Below are positions 34,556 to 43,320 of a stretch of 64,000 nt of DNA, piece by piece. The translations under genes were made by a program, and so were the position numbers. The stretch spans positions 496,001 to 560,000 of the forward strand of contig NZ_JAAMOX010000002.1 in assembly GCF_011758565.1 (NCBI RefSeq), read 5' to 3'. Below the pieces are notes generated by a model that searched no databases, was not told the origin of the DNA, and was given only the letters and a program-made list of their open reading frames with translations. Origin of the DNA: Lysinibacter cavernae. GTDB lineage: Bacteria; Actinomycetota; Actinomycetes; Actinomycetales; Microbacteriaceae. Numbering within the stretch: the stretch's first letter is position 1; each line of letters opens with the position of its first letter.

Positions 34556-36217
34556 ATGAGTGAATCCATTGGGGCAGAAGGCCCACCGCTCCTCGAACTT
34601 GATGGCCTGTCGGTTTCGTACGTAACCCGCGGCGAGCGCATCGGCGTTGTGCACGACGTGTCGCTCACCGTAAACCCCGGCGAGGTTGTTGCGGTGGTTG
34701 GCGAGTCCGGCTCAGGCAAAACCACCACGGCCCAGTCCGTGATCGGCCTGCTTGCCGAGAACGGCCACATCGACAGCGGCGAAATCCGCATCAATGGGGT
34801 GGATGTCGCCGGCTGGTCGCCGAAGCAATTCCAGTCCATCCGCGGCAAGCAGATAGGCCTCATCCCTCAGGACCCGAACAACTCGCTCAACCCGGTGAAG
34901 ACGATCGGGGCGAGCCTGTCTGAGGTGTTGCGCATCCATAAATGGGGCGACAAGAAAAAGACGCACGAGAAGGTCATCGAGCTGCTGACCCGCGTTGGCA
35001 TCCCCGAGCCCGAGCTGCGCGCAAAGCAGTACCCGCACGAGCTCTCTGGCGGAATGAAACAGCGCGTGCTCATAGCGAGCGCGATCGCCCTCGAACCAGA
35101 TCTCATCATCGCCGACGAGGCGACCAGCGCCCTCGACGTGACGGTGCAGAAGCGCATCCTCGACCTGCTCGACGACCTGCGCAAGGAGTTTGGCACTGCC
35201 ATCCTCTTTGTCACGCACGACCTGGCGGTTGCCGCCGACCGTGCCACCCGCATCGTGGTCATGCAGAATGGTCGTGTGCAGGAGCAGGGGCCGAGCGAGC
35301 GGGTGCTCGATAAGCCCACTTCCGATTACACCAAGAAGCTCCTTCACGATGCGCCGTCGTTCTCGACGTTGCAGCTTGAGCCAAGGGATGTTGCGCCGAT
35401 TGATCCGTCCGCGACGCCCGGCATCCGGGTCACGGATCTGGTGCAGACTTTCTCCCGAGGGCGAAAGGTCGAGCCTTTCCGCGCCGTAGACAATGTCAGC
35501 TTTACCGTTGCACGTGGAACAACGCACGCAATTGTTGGCGAATCCGGCTCGGGAAAAACCACGACGGCCCGCGCCGTTGTTGGCCTAGTGAAGGCAACAT
35601 CCGGCACGATCGAGGTCGCAGGGCAAGACATCAGCGAGCTTAAGGGCGAGCAGGCCCGCCTGTTCCGCCAAAAGGTGCAGCTGGTGTATCAGAACCCGTT
35701 CAGCTCCCTCGACCCGCGGCAGAGCATCGAGCAGATCATTGGCGAGCCGCTGCGCAACTTCACAAGCGCAGGAGCCTCGGAGCGAAAGGCGGCCGTTGCC
35801 GAGCACCTCGATCAGGTCTCGCTCCCCCGCGAGATTGCCGGTCGCAAACCCCACGAGCTTTCGGGGGGACAGCGTCAGCGCGTTGCCATCGCCCGTGCGC
35901 TGATCGTGAAGCCAGAGGTGCTCGTGCTTGACGAAGCGGTTTCCGCCCTCGATGTGACGGTGCAGGCCCAGATCCTTGAGCTGCTCGAACGGCTGCAAGA
36001 CGACCTTGGGCTCACCTATCTCTTCATCTCCCACGACCTCGCGGTTGTGCAGCACATTTCGCACACCGTCTCCGTTATGAATCTTGGCAAGGTAGTAGAG
36101 GAGGGCAACACGTTTGACGTGTTCACCAACCCCCAACAGGACTACACTCGTGACCTACTTGACGCCATCCCCGGCCGCGGCTTCGTCCCGGCCCTCGCCA
36201 CAAATTCTCCCGCCTGA
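34556..36217 (+). CDS. ABC transporter ATP-binding protein with two nucleotide-binding domains
   Basis: The 553-residue protein is a DppD-DppF-like fusion. NBD1 has Walker A GESGSGKTT near residue 50, signature ELSGGMKQR and Walker B LIIADEATSALD. NBD2 repeats this with a second GESGSGKTT near residue 325, ELSGGQRQR and VLVLDEAVSALD. Both halves look catalytically intact, so one polypeptide can drive the importer. An SD-like AGGAGG precedes the ATG. The final TGA is at the first base of palindrome A3. Confidence 0.94.
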   Translation: MSESIGAEGPPLLELDGLSVSYVTRGERIGVVHDVSLTVNPGEVVAVVGESGSGKTTTAQSVIGLLAENGHIDSGEIRINGVDVAGWSPKQFQSIRGKQIGLIPQDPNNSLNPVKTIGASLSEVLRIHKWGDKKKTHEKVIELLTRVGIPEPELRAKQYPHELSGGMKQRVLIASAIALEPDLIIADEATSALDVTVQKRILDLLDDLRKEFGTAILFVTHDLAVAADRATRIVVMQNGRVQEQGPSERVLDKPTSDYTKKLLHDAPSFSTLQLEPRDVAPIDPSATPGIRVTDLVQTFSRGRKVEPFRAVDNVSFTVARGTTHAIVGESGSGKTTTARAVVGLVKATSGTIEVAGQDISELKGEQARLFRQKVQLVYQNPFSSLDPRQSIEQIIGEPLRNFTSAGASERKAAVAEHLDQVSLPREIAGRKPHELSGGQRQRVAIARALIVKPEVLVLDEAVSALDVTVQAQILELLERLQDDLGLTYLFISHDLAVVQHISHTVSVMNLGKVVEEGNTFDVFTNPQQDYTRDLLDAIPGRGFVPALATNSPA

Positions 36218-36290
36218 CACTGCATCTATTTGTGAGTTTCTGCTGAAAATCTAGGTTTTTCTCGCAGAAAGTCGCAAATAGATGCAGGTT
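36217..36290. repeat. 74-bp intergenic palindrome A3
   Basis: The third family-A copy is again 74 bp. It starts at the last base of the ATPase stop codon and ends 24 bp before the monooxygenase start codon. The arms (TGCATCTATTTGTGAGTTTC against its near-complement) have a few mismatches; the last bases of the left arm deviate from AACC to ACAC. Confidence 0.88.
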
Positions 36291-36313
36291 TATATCGTTT
36301 TTAGGAGCAACAC

Positions 36314-37327
36314 ATGAGTACCAAACGACTTGGGTTTTTTAGCCGCATCCTCGATGACACGAGCGCCGGCGAGCGGTATCGCCTCGCCACCGAGCAGATC
36401 ACGCACGCCGAGCGCTTCGGCTTCGATTCCGCCTGGGTAGCCCAGCATCATTTCCACGGCGCAGAGGGCGGCCTGCCATCCCCACTCGTATTCCTTGCCA
36501 ATGTCGCTGCACAGACCAGCAGCATCCGCCTTGGCACGGGCATCATCACCCTGCCCCTCGAGAACCCCATTCGCGTTGCAGAGGATGCCGCGGTGCTCGA
36601 CCTCCTCTCGGGCGGCCGACTCGAAATTGGGCTCGGCACTGGCGGCACCCCGTCCTCGTTCACGACGTTTGGCCTCGAATCGGCGGCGCGCAGCGAGATC
36701 TTCGGCGAGCATTTTCAAGTGCTGCTGGATGCCTGGGGCGGCAACCCCATCAACGGCGGCGAAAACCGCCTCTATCCGGCTTCGCCCCAGCTGCTTGACC
36801 GCATTTGGCAGGCAACGTTTAGCGCTGGCGGGGCTACTCGTGCTGGGCAGAGGGGCGACGGGCTCCTCCTTTCTCGCACACAGCCGCGGTCGGCGGATGC
36901 CCCGAACGCAACGCTTTCGGACATCCAGAACCCCATCATCGACGCGTACCTCGACAACCTGCCGTCGGGGGCGACTCCGCGCATCCTCGGCTCCCGCACC
37001 CTGTTTGTTGCCGATTCTCGCGATGAGGCCCGCGCATTTGCGCATAAGGGACTCGTTGCCTCCCGCAACGCACTCCGCGGCATGGGGCAGGGAACCGACA
37101 GCGACGACCTCGACGAACTCATCGCCACGTTTGATGTTCACGTTGGGACGCCCGACGAGGTCGCGGAATCACTCGCTGCTGACACCGCGCTTGCGAGGGT
37201 CACCGACGTCGCGTTCCAGGTGCACTCGGTTGACCCACCCCACGAGCACATTCTGCGTTCCATCGAGCTGACGGCCACCACGGTCGCACCGGCGCTCGGC
37301 TGGAAACAGGAACTCGCGCGCGCATAA
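36314..37327 (+). CDS. Luciferase-like FMN-dependent monooxygenase (KPN_01858-like)
   Basis: The 337-residue protein has the bacterial luciferase TIM-barrel fold. Landmarks are FGFDSAWVAQHHFHGAEGG, the flavin-binding LGTGIITLPLENPIRVAED and DLLSGGRLEIGLGTGGTPSS. A GATRAGQRGDGLLLSRTQP segment also fits LLM enzymes. These use reduced flavin and oxygen to oxidise small organics, including C-S or N-containing compounds; the substrate here is undefined. It sits between the ABC importer and two CMD-fold genes, a conserved grouping. TAGGAGCAACAC gives the ribosome-binding site. Confidence 0.88.
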   Translation: MSTKRLGFFSRILDDTSAGERYRLATEQITHAERFGFDSAWVAQHHFHGAEGGLPSPLVFLANVAAQTSSIRLGTGIITLPLENPIRVAEDAAVLDLLSGGRLEIGLGTGGTPSSFTTFGLESAARSEIFGEHFQVLLDAWGGNPINGGENRLYPASPQLLDRIWQATFSAGGATRAGQRGDGLLLSRTQPRSADAPNATLSDIQNPIIDAYLDNLPSGATPRILGSRTLFVADSRDEARAFAHKGLVASRNALRGMGQGTDSDDLDELIATFDVHVGTPDEVAESLAADTALARVTDVAFQVHSVDPPHEHILRSIELTATTVAPALGWKQELARA

Positions 37328-37435
37328 TCAAGCCCATCCAGGTCGCAAAAAATGCCGTCAATTCAGCAAAAGGCAGCATAGTTTGCAACCTCGAATTCAC
37401 AACCGAACACTCCGCACTCAACACCGAAGGAACTG

Positions 37436-38056
37436 ATGAGTACTACAACCGCAACACCAGACGTCAACGCCTCTGATGTCATCGACGGGCTGCTTGGCAG
37501 CACGCCGGGCGACCACATCGACACGCTCCGCTCGCTCCGCCCCGATGCCAGGGCAAACGCGCAGCGCAGTTACGAGGCCCTCTTCCAGCCGGTCGACGCG
37601 AGTGAGTTCAGCTTGGCTGAGCGCTACGCCGTTGCGACCTTTGTTGCCGGCCTGCACCGGGATGCTCGCCTCACGTCGTTCTACGCCGCCGGCGTTGAGA
37701 ACCCAGAACAACTCGCGGCAGTTGAGGCAGAGATTGCAGCGGGCAAGACCGAGGGACCGTATGGCACCTACCGCGAGACGGGTCTCCAATCCGAGAACCA
37801 GCCTGGCCTTGAGTTCGAGGTGACGGATGCCGGACGCGCCGCCCTCGGAGACCGCCTCACCGCGGCCCTCGAACACGCCCACTTCCTGGTGTTCCACCCC
37901 CGCGACTCGCGCCCTGAGCGCCTCGAGAAACTACTCAGCGCCGGATGGTCAACGACCGGCATTGTGACGCTCTCGCAGCTCATCGCGTTCCTCACATTCC
38001 AGATCCGCATCGTGGCAGGCCTCTCGCAGCTGTCACAGAGCACGAAAGGCGCCTAG
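37436..38056 (+). CDS. CMD-domain protein without catalytic cysteines (Avi_7170-like)
   Basis: The 206-residue protein resembles the CMD/AhpD-like partner seen with luciferase-like monooxygenases (LAERYAVATFVAGLHRDARL, ITLSQLIAFLTFQIRIVAGL). It contains no CxxC pair, so the peroxidase or disulfide chemistry of AhpD cannot run in this chain. It may be a structural or regulatory partner of the following protein, which does have the pair. The next gene starts 2 bp after its stop codon. Confidence 0.82.
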   Translation: MSTTTATPDVNASDVIDGLLGSTPGDHIDTLRSLRPDARANAQRSYEALFQPVDASEFSLAERYAVATFVAGLHRDARLTSFYAAGVENPEQLAAVEAEIAAGKTEGPYGTYRETGLQSENQPGLEFEVTDAGRAALGDRLTAALEHAHFLVFHPRDSRPERLEKLLSAGWSTTGIVTLSQLIAFLTFQIRIVAGLSQLSQSTKGA

Positions 38057-38058
38057 CC

Positions 38059-38685
38059 ATGACCGTTCCAGCAGCATCCGCAACCGAAACCATCACGACA
38101 TACCCCGAGCTCGACCGGCCAGAGGCATTCACGCAGGAGAACATCGGCTGGGTGCCGTGGCTCACGCCCCTCCCCGTCGAGGATTTCACCGACCGTCATT
38201 GGGATGGCGTGGTCGATAGGTCGCGCGCGAAGTCGCCATACTTCGCGTTGCTGGCCCGCGACCCAGAGATTCTTGCGGCCCGCACCAAGACCGATAACGA
38301 CATCTTTTACAACACCAAGGGCGGGCTCCCCCGCGCCGAGCGTGAGCTGGCCGCTACGGCGACCTCTCGCTTCAACGGCTGCGTCTTCTGCGCCTCGGTG
38401 CACTCGCGATTCTCGAGCCACTACTCAAAGCGCACCGAAGACGTGCAGCGCCTGCTCGACGAAGGCGTATCGACGCAGCTCGACGAGCGCTGGAGCGCAA
38501 TCATCGCCGCATCCGTTGCCCTCGCTGCCACCCCGGTGCAGTTCTCAGCCGAGCACGTCGAGCGCCTGACCGCAGCCGGCCTCGAGGACTACGAAATCGT
38601 GGATGTCATCAACGGCTCGGCCTTCTTCAACTGGGCCAACCGCCTCATGCTCTCACTCGGCGAGCCCGAAAACCCAGCCCCCTAG
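38059..38685 (+). CDS. Alkylhydroperoxidase AhpD-like protein (Avi_7169-like)
   Basis: The 208-residue protein contains the AhpD active-site pattern: Glu 94/96, then Cys108-x2-Cys111-x3-His115 (NGCVFCASVHSRFS). It is likely a peroxidase or thiol oxidoreductase. A second domain half ends NGSAFFNWANRLMLSLGEP. An in-frame start at 37945 lies inside the preceding gene; the ATG at 38059 is used. As part of the ABC-monooxygenase-CMD cassette it may remove peroxides formed by the flavin enzyme (inference). Confidence 0.85.
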   Translation: MTVPAASATETITTYPELDRPEAFTQENIGWVPWLTPLPVEDFTDRHWDGVVDRSRAKSPYFALLARDPEILAARTKTDNDIFYNTKGGLPRAERELAATATSRFNGCVFCASVHSRFSSHYSKRTEDVQRLLDEGVSTQLDERWSAIIAASVALAATPVQFSAEHVERLTAAGLEDYEIVDVINGSAFFNWANRLMLSLGEPENPAP

Positions 38686-38719
38686 CCCCCAGCCGCCAGC
38701 CCGTAGCCCCCAGCCCCCA

Positions 38720-38789
38720 GCTCGCGGGGTGCGTTTCCGCTCGTGGGGTGCAGTATTTTGCGCCCCACGAGCGCTTTTGCACCCCACGA
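38720..38789. repeat. 70-bp intergenic palindrome D1
   Basis: Two arms of about 32 nt each contain a direct repeat of CTCGTGGGGTGC, so the element is both a palindrome and a doubled motif. It has the same length and motif as D2 at 43163-43232. It lies 34 bp after the AhpD-like gene. Confidence 0.88.
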
Positions 38790-38843
38790 GATTGTTCACA
38801 GGGGGCGTTGGTAGGCTGTGTGCGTCTCAGCTGAAAGGCCACC

Positions 38844-39308
38844 ATGATTTCGCTCCGCCGCCTCACGGCGACAACCGCCATCGCGCTCATTGCTGTCGCT
38901 CCACTCGCCGCCTGCGCGAGCCCGGTCGATATGGTCAAGGATCAGGCAAATCAGGCCGCCGATAAACTCGCGAAAGACGTACTGGGCGAAGACAGCAGCG
39001 TCGACCTCGATCTTGATGGCGACGGAGCCACGCTTCCCGCGGAATGGCCAGCCGAAGTTCCAGCTCCTCCCGGCCGCTACACGCTTGCGGCAACAACACA
39101 GGGCAACCCCTCCGTAACCGCTACAGACCTCACCATTGCCGAGGTGGATGCCTACGTCACGACCCTCACGGATGCGGGATTCAGCTCGACGGTCTCCACA
39201 AGCACCGAGAATTCGTTCCTGCACACGCTCAGCCAGGGCGGCATGACGTTGACCATCGTCGGCGGCAAAGCAGAAGCCATCTTCACGCTCCAGCTCGCCG
39301 CGCAATAA
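38844..39308 (+). CDS. Small lipoprotein of unknown function
   Basis: The 154-residue protein has a lipoprotein signal with lipobox LAAC at about residues 21-24. An amphipathic stretch (VKDQANQAADKLAKDVL) and a small alpha/beta domain follow. The segment VPAPPGRYTLAATTQ resembles a group of small actinobacterial lipoproteins of unknown function. No catalytic residues are evident. AAAGGCCACC precedes the ATG. It is transcribed alone after palindrome D1. Confidence 0.75.
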   Translation: MISLRRLTATTAIALIAVAPLAACASPVDMVKDQANQAADKLAKDVLGEDSSVDLDLDGDGATLPAEWPAEVPAPPGRYTLAATTQGNPSVTATDLTIAEVDAYVTTLTDAGFSSTVSTSTENSFLHTLSQGGMTLTIVGGKAEAIFTLQLAAQ

Positions 39309-39395
39309 CCCCGTTCGTGAGGCGCTCTTCCGCCCGCTGACAAAAGGTCGTAGCCTTGTGGCAATACGCCTATTTGACAGATCGGAGGTTCACCC

Positions 39396-40841
39396 ATGTC
39401 CATGAACAACACCACTACACGTGATGTCCGCACCATTGTTGGAGAGCCCGAGGTTGTCGAAGACCGCGGAAACGCCACCCAGCAAGCAGACCTCAGGAAT
39501 GACGACCGATGGATGCGCCTCAAGGCCGCAGCATCCGAGTTCCAGGCCCTGCAGCTGCAAGACGGTTCGTTGGCAGACCAAGACCAGCTTGGCCGGGCTC
39601 GCGAACTTATCGAAACCGTTGCGACCAACGTTGAGGCGCTGCTGCCCGTGTTCCCACACGACTCGGCCTACCTCACCGCCCTCGCGGCAGATCTTCGACG
39701 CTGGAGTGAAGACGGGGTAGGCGTACCCGACTTTCTTGACTCGCTTGTCGAATTTCAGCCGCAGCAGCACCGGGCCGACGGCGTCCGTCACCTGGTTGTT
39801 TTCCCCATGTACACCCAAAATGGCAGCAGGTCTCGTTTGCTCGAGGCCGTGCTTATCGAGGTGATCTGGCCTGAGTTCGTTGCCGAACTCGAAGCCGGAG
39901 ACTACGGCAATGCCCTGTTTGTGCCCATCCGGTTTATTGATTTTACGGCCGGCTACGACACCAACTCGGCGGTTCTGTTCCCCGAGACCGTCGCGATGCG
40001 CGAGATTCCACCCTTTACCTGGGGTGCCATCTTTGCCGACCGTGAAGCAGCGCGCTACCGCACCGTGGTGCGCGAAGCCGCTGCCGTGACCCACCTGGCG
40101 CTGCCGCCAGCGGCGCGGGCCATTCTCGACGACCAGACCGTTGCCGAAGAAACCTTCATCATGTGGGACCTCATCCACGACCGCACACACATGCGCGGTG
40201 ACCTGCCATTTGATCCGTTCATGATCAAACAGCGGATGCCGTTCTTCCTGTACACGCTCGAAGAACTGCGCTGCGACCTCACGGCCTTCCGCGAGTGCGT
40301 GCGCATCGAACGACACCTGTCGTCGATCGAGGCGGATGCGCTCACCGAGTCGCAGGCCAAGATGCTGGCCCGCGCCAAGCAGGTGCAATTCGCGGTCATC
40401 TTCGACCGCATCTTCCGCTTCGCCCTCACCGGTTCGCGCACGCGAAACTATGACGGGCTTGGCGGGCAGTTGCTCTTCGCCTGGCTGCACCAGAATCACG
40501 TGCTCAACTGGACCGACACCAAGCTCGACATCGACTGGGCGCACGTGCCCGATGTCGTTGTGAAACTTGGCGATGCAATTGACGACCTGTACTGGAAGTC
40601 GATCGATCGGCCAAAGGTGGCCCACTGGCTCGCGGCTTACGACCTCGTGTCGTCGGTTGTGACGCCGCATCCGGCATCCACCTGGGCGAAGGGTCCCGAT
40701 GCGCTGCCCCTCACCGGCACGCCGAGGGAACTCACCGACCTCATCATGGACGACGAGTTCCCGCTGTCGATGTTCTACGAGGCACTCAGCAAAAAAATGG
40801 TTGATGTTATCGAGTCAACCGCCGGCATTACGGGTTACTAA
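39396..40841 (+). CDS. DUF6421-like conserved protein, unknown
   Basis: The 481-residue soluble protein has no signal peptide or membrane helix. From memory it resembles the actinobacterial family DUF6421; this assignment is not checked. Notable segments are VFPMYTQNGSRSRLLEAVLI, FIDFTAGYDTNSAVLFPETV, and MWDLIHDRTHMRGDLPFDPF, whose His and Asp residues could bind a metal, followed by TLEELRCDLTAFREC. A role cannot be assigned. GATCGGAGG lies before the ATG, and a strong hairpin terminator follows. Confidence 0.75.
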   Translation: MSMNNTTTRDVRTIVGEPEVVEDRGNATQQADLRNDDRWMRLKAAASEFQALQLQDGSLADQDQLGRARELIETVATNVEALLPVFPHDSAYLTALAADLRRWSEDGVGVPDFLDSLVEFQPQQHRADGVRHLVVFPMYTQNGSRSRLLEAVLIEVIWPEFVAELEAGDYGNALFVPIRFIDFTAGYDTNSAVLFPETVAMREIPPFTWGAIFADREAARYRTVVREAAAVTHLALPPAARAILDDQTVAEETFIMWDLIHDRTHMRGDLPFDPFMIKQRMPFFLYTLEELRCDLTAFRECVRIERHLSSIEADALTESQAKMLARAKQVQFAVIFDRIFRFALTGSRTRNYDGLGGQLLFAWLHQNHVLNWTDTKLDIDWAHVPDVVVKLGDAIDDLYWKSIDRPKVAHWLAAYDLVSSVVTPHPASTWAKGPDALPLTGTPRELTDLIMDDEFPLSMFYEALSKKMVDVIESTAGITGY

Positions 40842-40868
40842 CCCGGCCGGTTTGTTGGCACATCACTG

Positions 40869-40908
40869 AATACCTCGTGGGCTCCGAAAGGGGCCCGCGA
40901 GGTATTTC
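40869..40908 (+). terminator. Intrinsic terminator after the DUF6421-like gene
   Basis: A 15-bp stem (TACCTCGTGGGCTCC against GGGGCCCGCGAGGTA, with two G-U pairs) is closed by a GAAA tetraloop at 40886-40889 and followed by TTTCGTT. This is a canonical stable hairpin. Confidence 0.85.
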
Positions 40909-40985
40909 GTTCAGCGGAGGCGGCTCACGCATCTCCGTCTTGCGGGTGATGGCTCGACCAGCGGCCCAGCGGGTACGGTTATTGG

Positions 40986-42353
40986 GTGAACCAGGTTTTG
41001 CTCAACGACCCCGACGCCTCAGACTGGGCGCGCCCCGAGGTCACCCCCACCCAGCGACGAACCGACGTCATCGGCGCGATCGCCCTCTTTCTCGGCGCCA
41101 TTCTCAGCATGGCCCTGTATCGCATTTCCGGATACATGAAGGACCCGGCGCCGGATTGGCTCTCGCTCGTTGTTGTCGCGGGAACCATGCTTCCCCTCGC
41201 CTTCCGCAGGCGCTGGCCGATGCCCATCCTGATCGTCGTCGCTGCCGGTTGCATTGTCATGTGGACCATCTCGGTTCCGGAACCACTCTTCTCGAACATC
41301 GCGCTCTTCATGGCGCTGTACACCGTCGGCGCGTGGTCGAGCCGCCGAAACCTCGCGCTCTACGTCAGGGCAATCGTCATCGTTGTGTGCCTCGGTTGGC
41401 TCGTTGTGAGCATGTTCAGGATGGCAACCGGAGACACCCTGACGGATGCCGACGAGGCCCTTGGCATCAAGGCCGGCGCAATCATGTCGCCGTTTGTTGC
41501 CTACGCGCTCATCCAGTTGCTGACTAACCTCCTGTATTTTGGCGGTGCCTACTACTTTGGAAACCACGCATACGAGGCGGCCCGCGAACGCGCCCGAGCT
41601 GAGATCAGCGCCCACGAGCAGCTCTTGCAGCGCGGGGTCATCGCCCAGCAGGCGGTCACGATCGAGCGCTTGCGCATCGCCCGCGAACTTCACGATGCCG
41701 TCGCCCATCACGTATCGGTCATGGGGGTCCAAGCCGGGGCCGCAAGAGCAGTGCTCGACTCAAATCCCGAGGCGGCAAAGGCCGCGCTCAGCATCGTAGA
41801 GAACGGGTCACGCAACGCCATCGAGGAATTACACGGGCTCCTCGGCGCGCTCCGCGCTCCAGAGCAACCCGGCGTGCTTGAGGACGAACAGAATGCCGAG
41901 ATAAATTCGGCATACGCCTCACTTGGCGTCTCAAGCATCCCCATCCTCGTCGACCAGGCCGTTGCGAGCGGGATGCCGGCAAGCTTTGCCGTCGTTGGCA
42001 AGCCGCGCGAGCTGAGTCCCGTGACCTCGCTCAACCTGTACCGAATCACGCAAGAGTCACTCACCAATGCGCGCAAGCATGGCGGGCCGCACATCAGCGC
42101 CACCGTGCGGTTGCGCTACCTCGACGACGCGGTTGAAGTCGAAATTAGCAATACGTCTCGATCAACAAAAGCCGCCGGCCAGCGAGCGGGGCGCAGGGCC
42201 AGCCAGCTGAATCAGCTGGGAGCCGGCCTTGGCATCCTTGGCATGCGCGAACGCGTTGCAACCGATGGCGGCGAACTGCACACGAGCGTCCCTGAGCGCG
42301 GCGGTTTTGTCGTTCGCGCGAGGATCCCACTGACCAACACCACAACCAGCTAG
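40986..42353 (+). CDS. Sensor histidine kinase, NarL/DesK type
   Basis: The 455-residue kinase starts at GTG 40986. About five to six N-terminal membrane helices (residues about 27-195) precede a dimerisation domain with the H-box RIARELHDAVAHHVSVMGVQ; the His after EL is the phosphorylation site. An HATPase domain follows with NLYRITQESLTNARKHG and GLGILGMRERV. There is no large extracellular loop, so it probably senses membrane-associated signals. The response regulator gene starts 10 bp downstream. Confidence 0.93.
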   Translation: MNQVLLNDPDASDWARPEVTPTQRRTDVIGAIALFLGAILSMALYRISGYMKDPAPDWLSLVVVAGTMLPLAFRRRWPMPILIVVAAGCIVMWTISVPEPLFSNIALFMALYTVGAWSSRRNLALYVRAIVIVVCLGWLVVSMFRMATGDTLTDADEALGIKAGAIMSPFVAYALIQLLTNLLYFGGAYYFGNHAYEAARERARAEISAHEQLLQRGVIAQQAVTIERLRIARELHDAVAHHVSVMGVQAGAARAVLDSNPEAAKAALSIVENGSRNAIEELHGLLGALRAPEQPGVLEDEQNAEINSAYASLGVSSIPILVDQAVASGMPASFAVVGKPRELSPVTSLNLYRITQESLTNARKHGGPHISATVRLRYLDDAVEVEISNTSRSTKAAGQRAGRRASQLNQLGAGLGILGMRERVATDGGELHTSVPERGGFVVRARIPLTNTTTS

Positions 42354-42363
42354 GACATCCCCC

Positions 42364-43149
42364 ATGACCGAACCGAGCATCCGCGTTCTTCTCGTCGACG
42401 ACCAAGAACTCGTGCGAGCCGGCTTTCGCACGATCATGTCGATCGACGCGCGCATCGACGTTGTTGGCGAGGCAGGCACTGGGGTCGAGGCGGTTGCCGC
42501 GGCCAGGGAGCTGAACCCAGACGTCATTTGCCTCGACGTGCAGATGCCCGACATGGACGGCATCGAGGCGACCCGCATCATCACCGCCGACCCCTCCGTG
42601 ACCTCGGCGGTGCTCATCCTCACCACCTTCAACCGAGACGACTACCTCTTCTCTGCCCTCGCGGCAGGGGCCAGCGGATTCATGTTGAAGAACTCCTCGC
42701 CGGAACAGCTCATCGCGGCAATCGTCTCCGTCGCCTCCGGCGATGCGCTGCTGTCGCCGCAGGTCACTCGGAGCGTGATCGAGCGGTTTGCGCAGACAGA
42801 GGCAGGGGCAGCCACTGATGGAGGGGACTCGGACGGAGGGGGCCTTGCCGGAACCGTCCTTGCTGGAACGGTCCATGCCGGAACCGTCCTTGCTGGCGAG
42901 GCCGTTGCTCAGCCCGAACCGACTAGCGCCATCCCTGAGCCTGATGATGCCCCGCACCTTCAGCTCACGGAGCGTGAACTTGAGGTGCTCAAACTCGTGG
43001 CGCAGGGGCTTTCCAACCTCGAAATCGCCGGCGAGCTGTTTGTCAGCGAGGCGACGATCAAGACCCACGTGTCGAACCTGCTGCGCAAGCTCAGCCTGCG
43101 CGACCGCATCCAGGCCGTCATCTACGCATACGAGTACGGCGTACTCTAG
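42364..43149 (+). CDS. LuxR/NarL-type response regulator with unusual repeat linker
   Basis: The 261-residue protein has a receiver domain (about residues 5-125; acidic pair VDDQ, phospho-acceptor Asp58 in ICLDVQMPDMDG, Lys109 in FMLKN). A C-terminal LuxR helix-turn-helix runs from about 199 to 255 (LTERELEVLKLVAQGLSNLE, SEATIKTHVSNLLRKL). Between them lies a linker of about 50 residues that is unusually long. It holds three copies of a pentapeptide (LAGTV, LAGTV, HAGTV) and a start of a fourth. It pairs with the kinase just upstream. Confidence 0.93.
   Translation: MTEPSIRVLLVDDQELVRAGFRTIMSIDARIDVVGEAGTGVEAVAAARELNPDVICLDVQMPDMDGIEATRIITADPSVTSAVLILTTFNRDDYLFSALAAGASGFMLKNSSPEQLIAAIVSVASGDALLSPQVTRSVIERFAQTEAGAATDGGDSDGGGLAGTVLAGTVHAGTVLAGEAVAQPEPTSAIPEPDDAPHLQLTERELEVLKLVAQGLSNLEIAGELFVSEATIKTHVSNLLRKLSLRDRIQAVIYAYEYGVL
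42844..42897 (+). repeat. 15-bp in-frame tandem repeat in the response-regulator linker
   Basis: About three and a half copies of a 15-bp unit (CTTGCCGGAACCGTC and variants) encode Leu/His-Ala-Gly-Thr-Val. The unit keeps the frame, so copy-number changes would lengthen or shorten the linker without breaking the protein. Confidence 0.85.
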
Positions 43150-43162
43150 TCCGCGCGAACCG

Positions 43163-43232
43163 CTCGTGGGGCGCAAAAGCGCTCGTGGGGCGCGAATTAA
43201 CGCACCCCACGAGGCAAATTGCACCCCACGAG
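43163..43232. repeat. 70-bp intergenic palindrome D2
   Basis: Second copy of family D, 70 bp like D1. Each arm holds CTCGTGGGGCGC or CTCGTGGGGTGC twice. It begins 14 bp after the response-regulator stop codon. Confidence 0.88.
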
Positions 43233-43320
43233 CTGGGGTAGCCACCCGGCGTTCAGATACCAGGAGTATCGTGAGGGATGCGTGGGCAATCACGCCCACC
43301 CGCACCTGTGAGGAGCCGCT

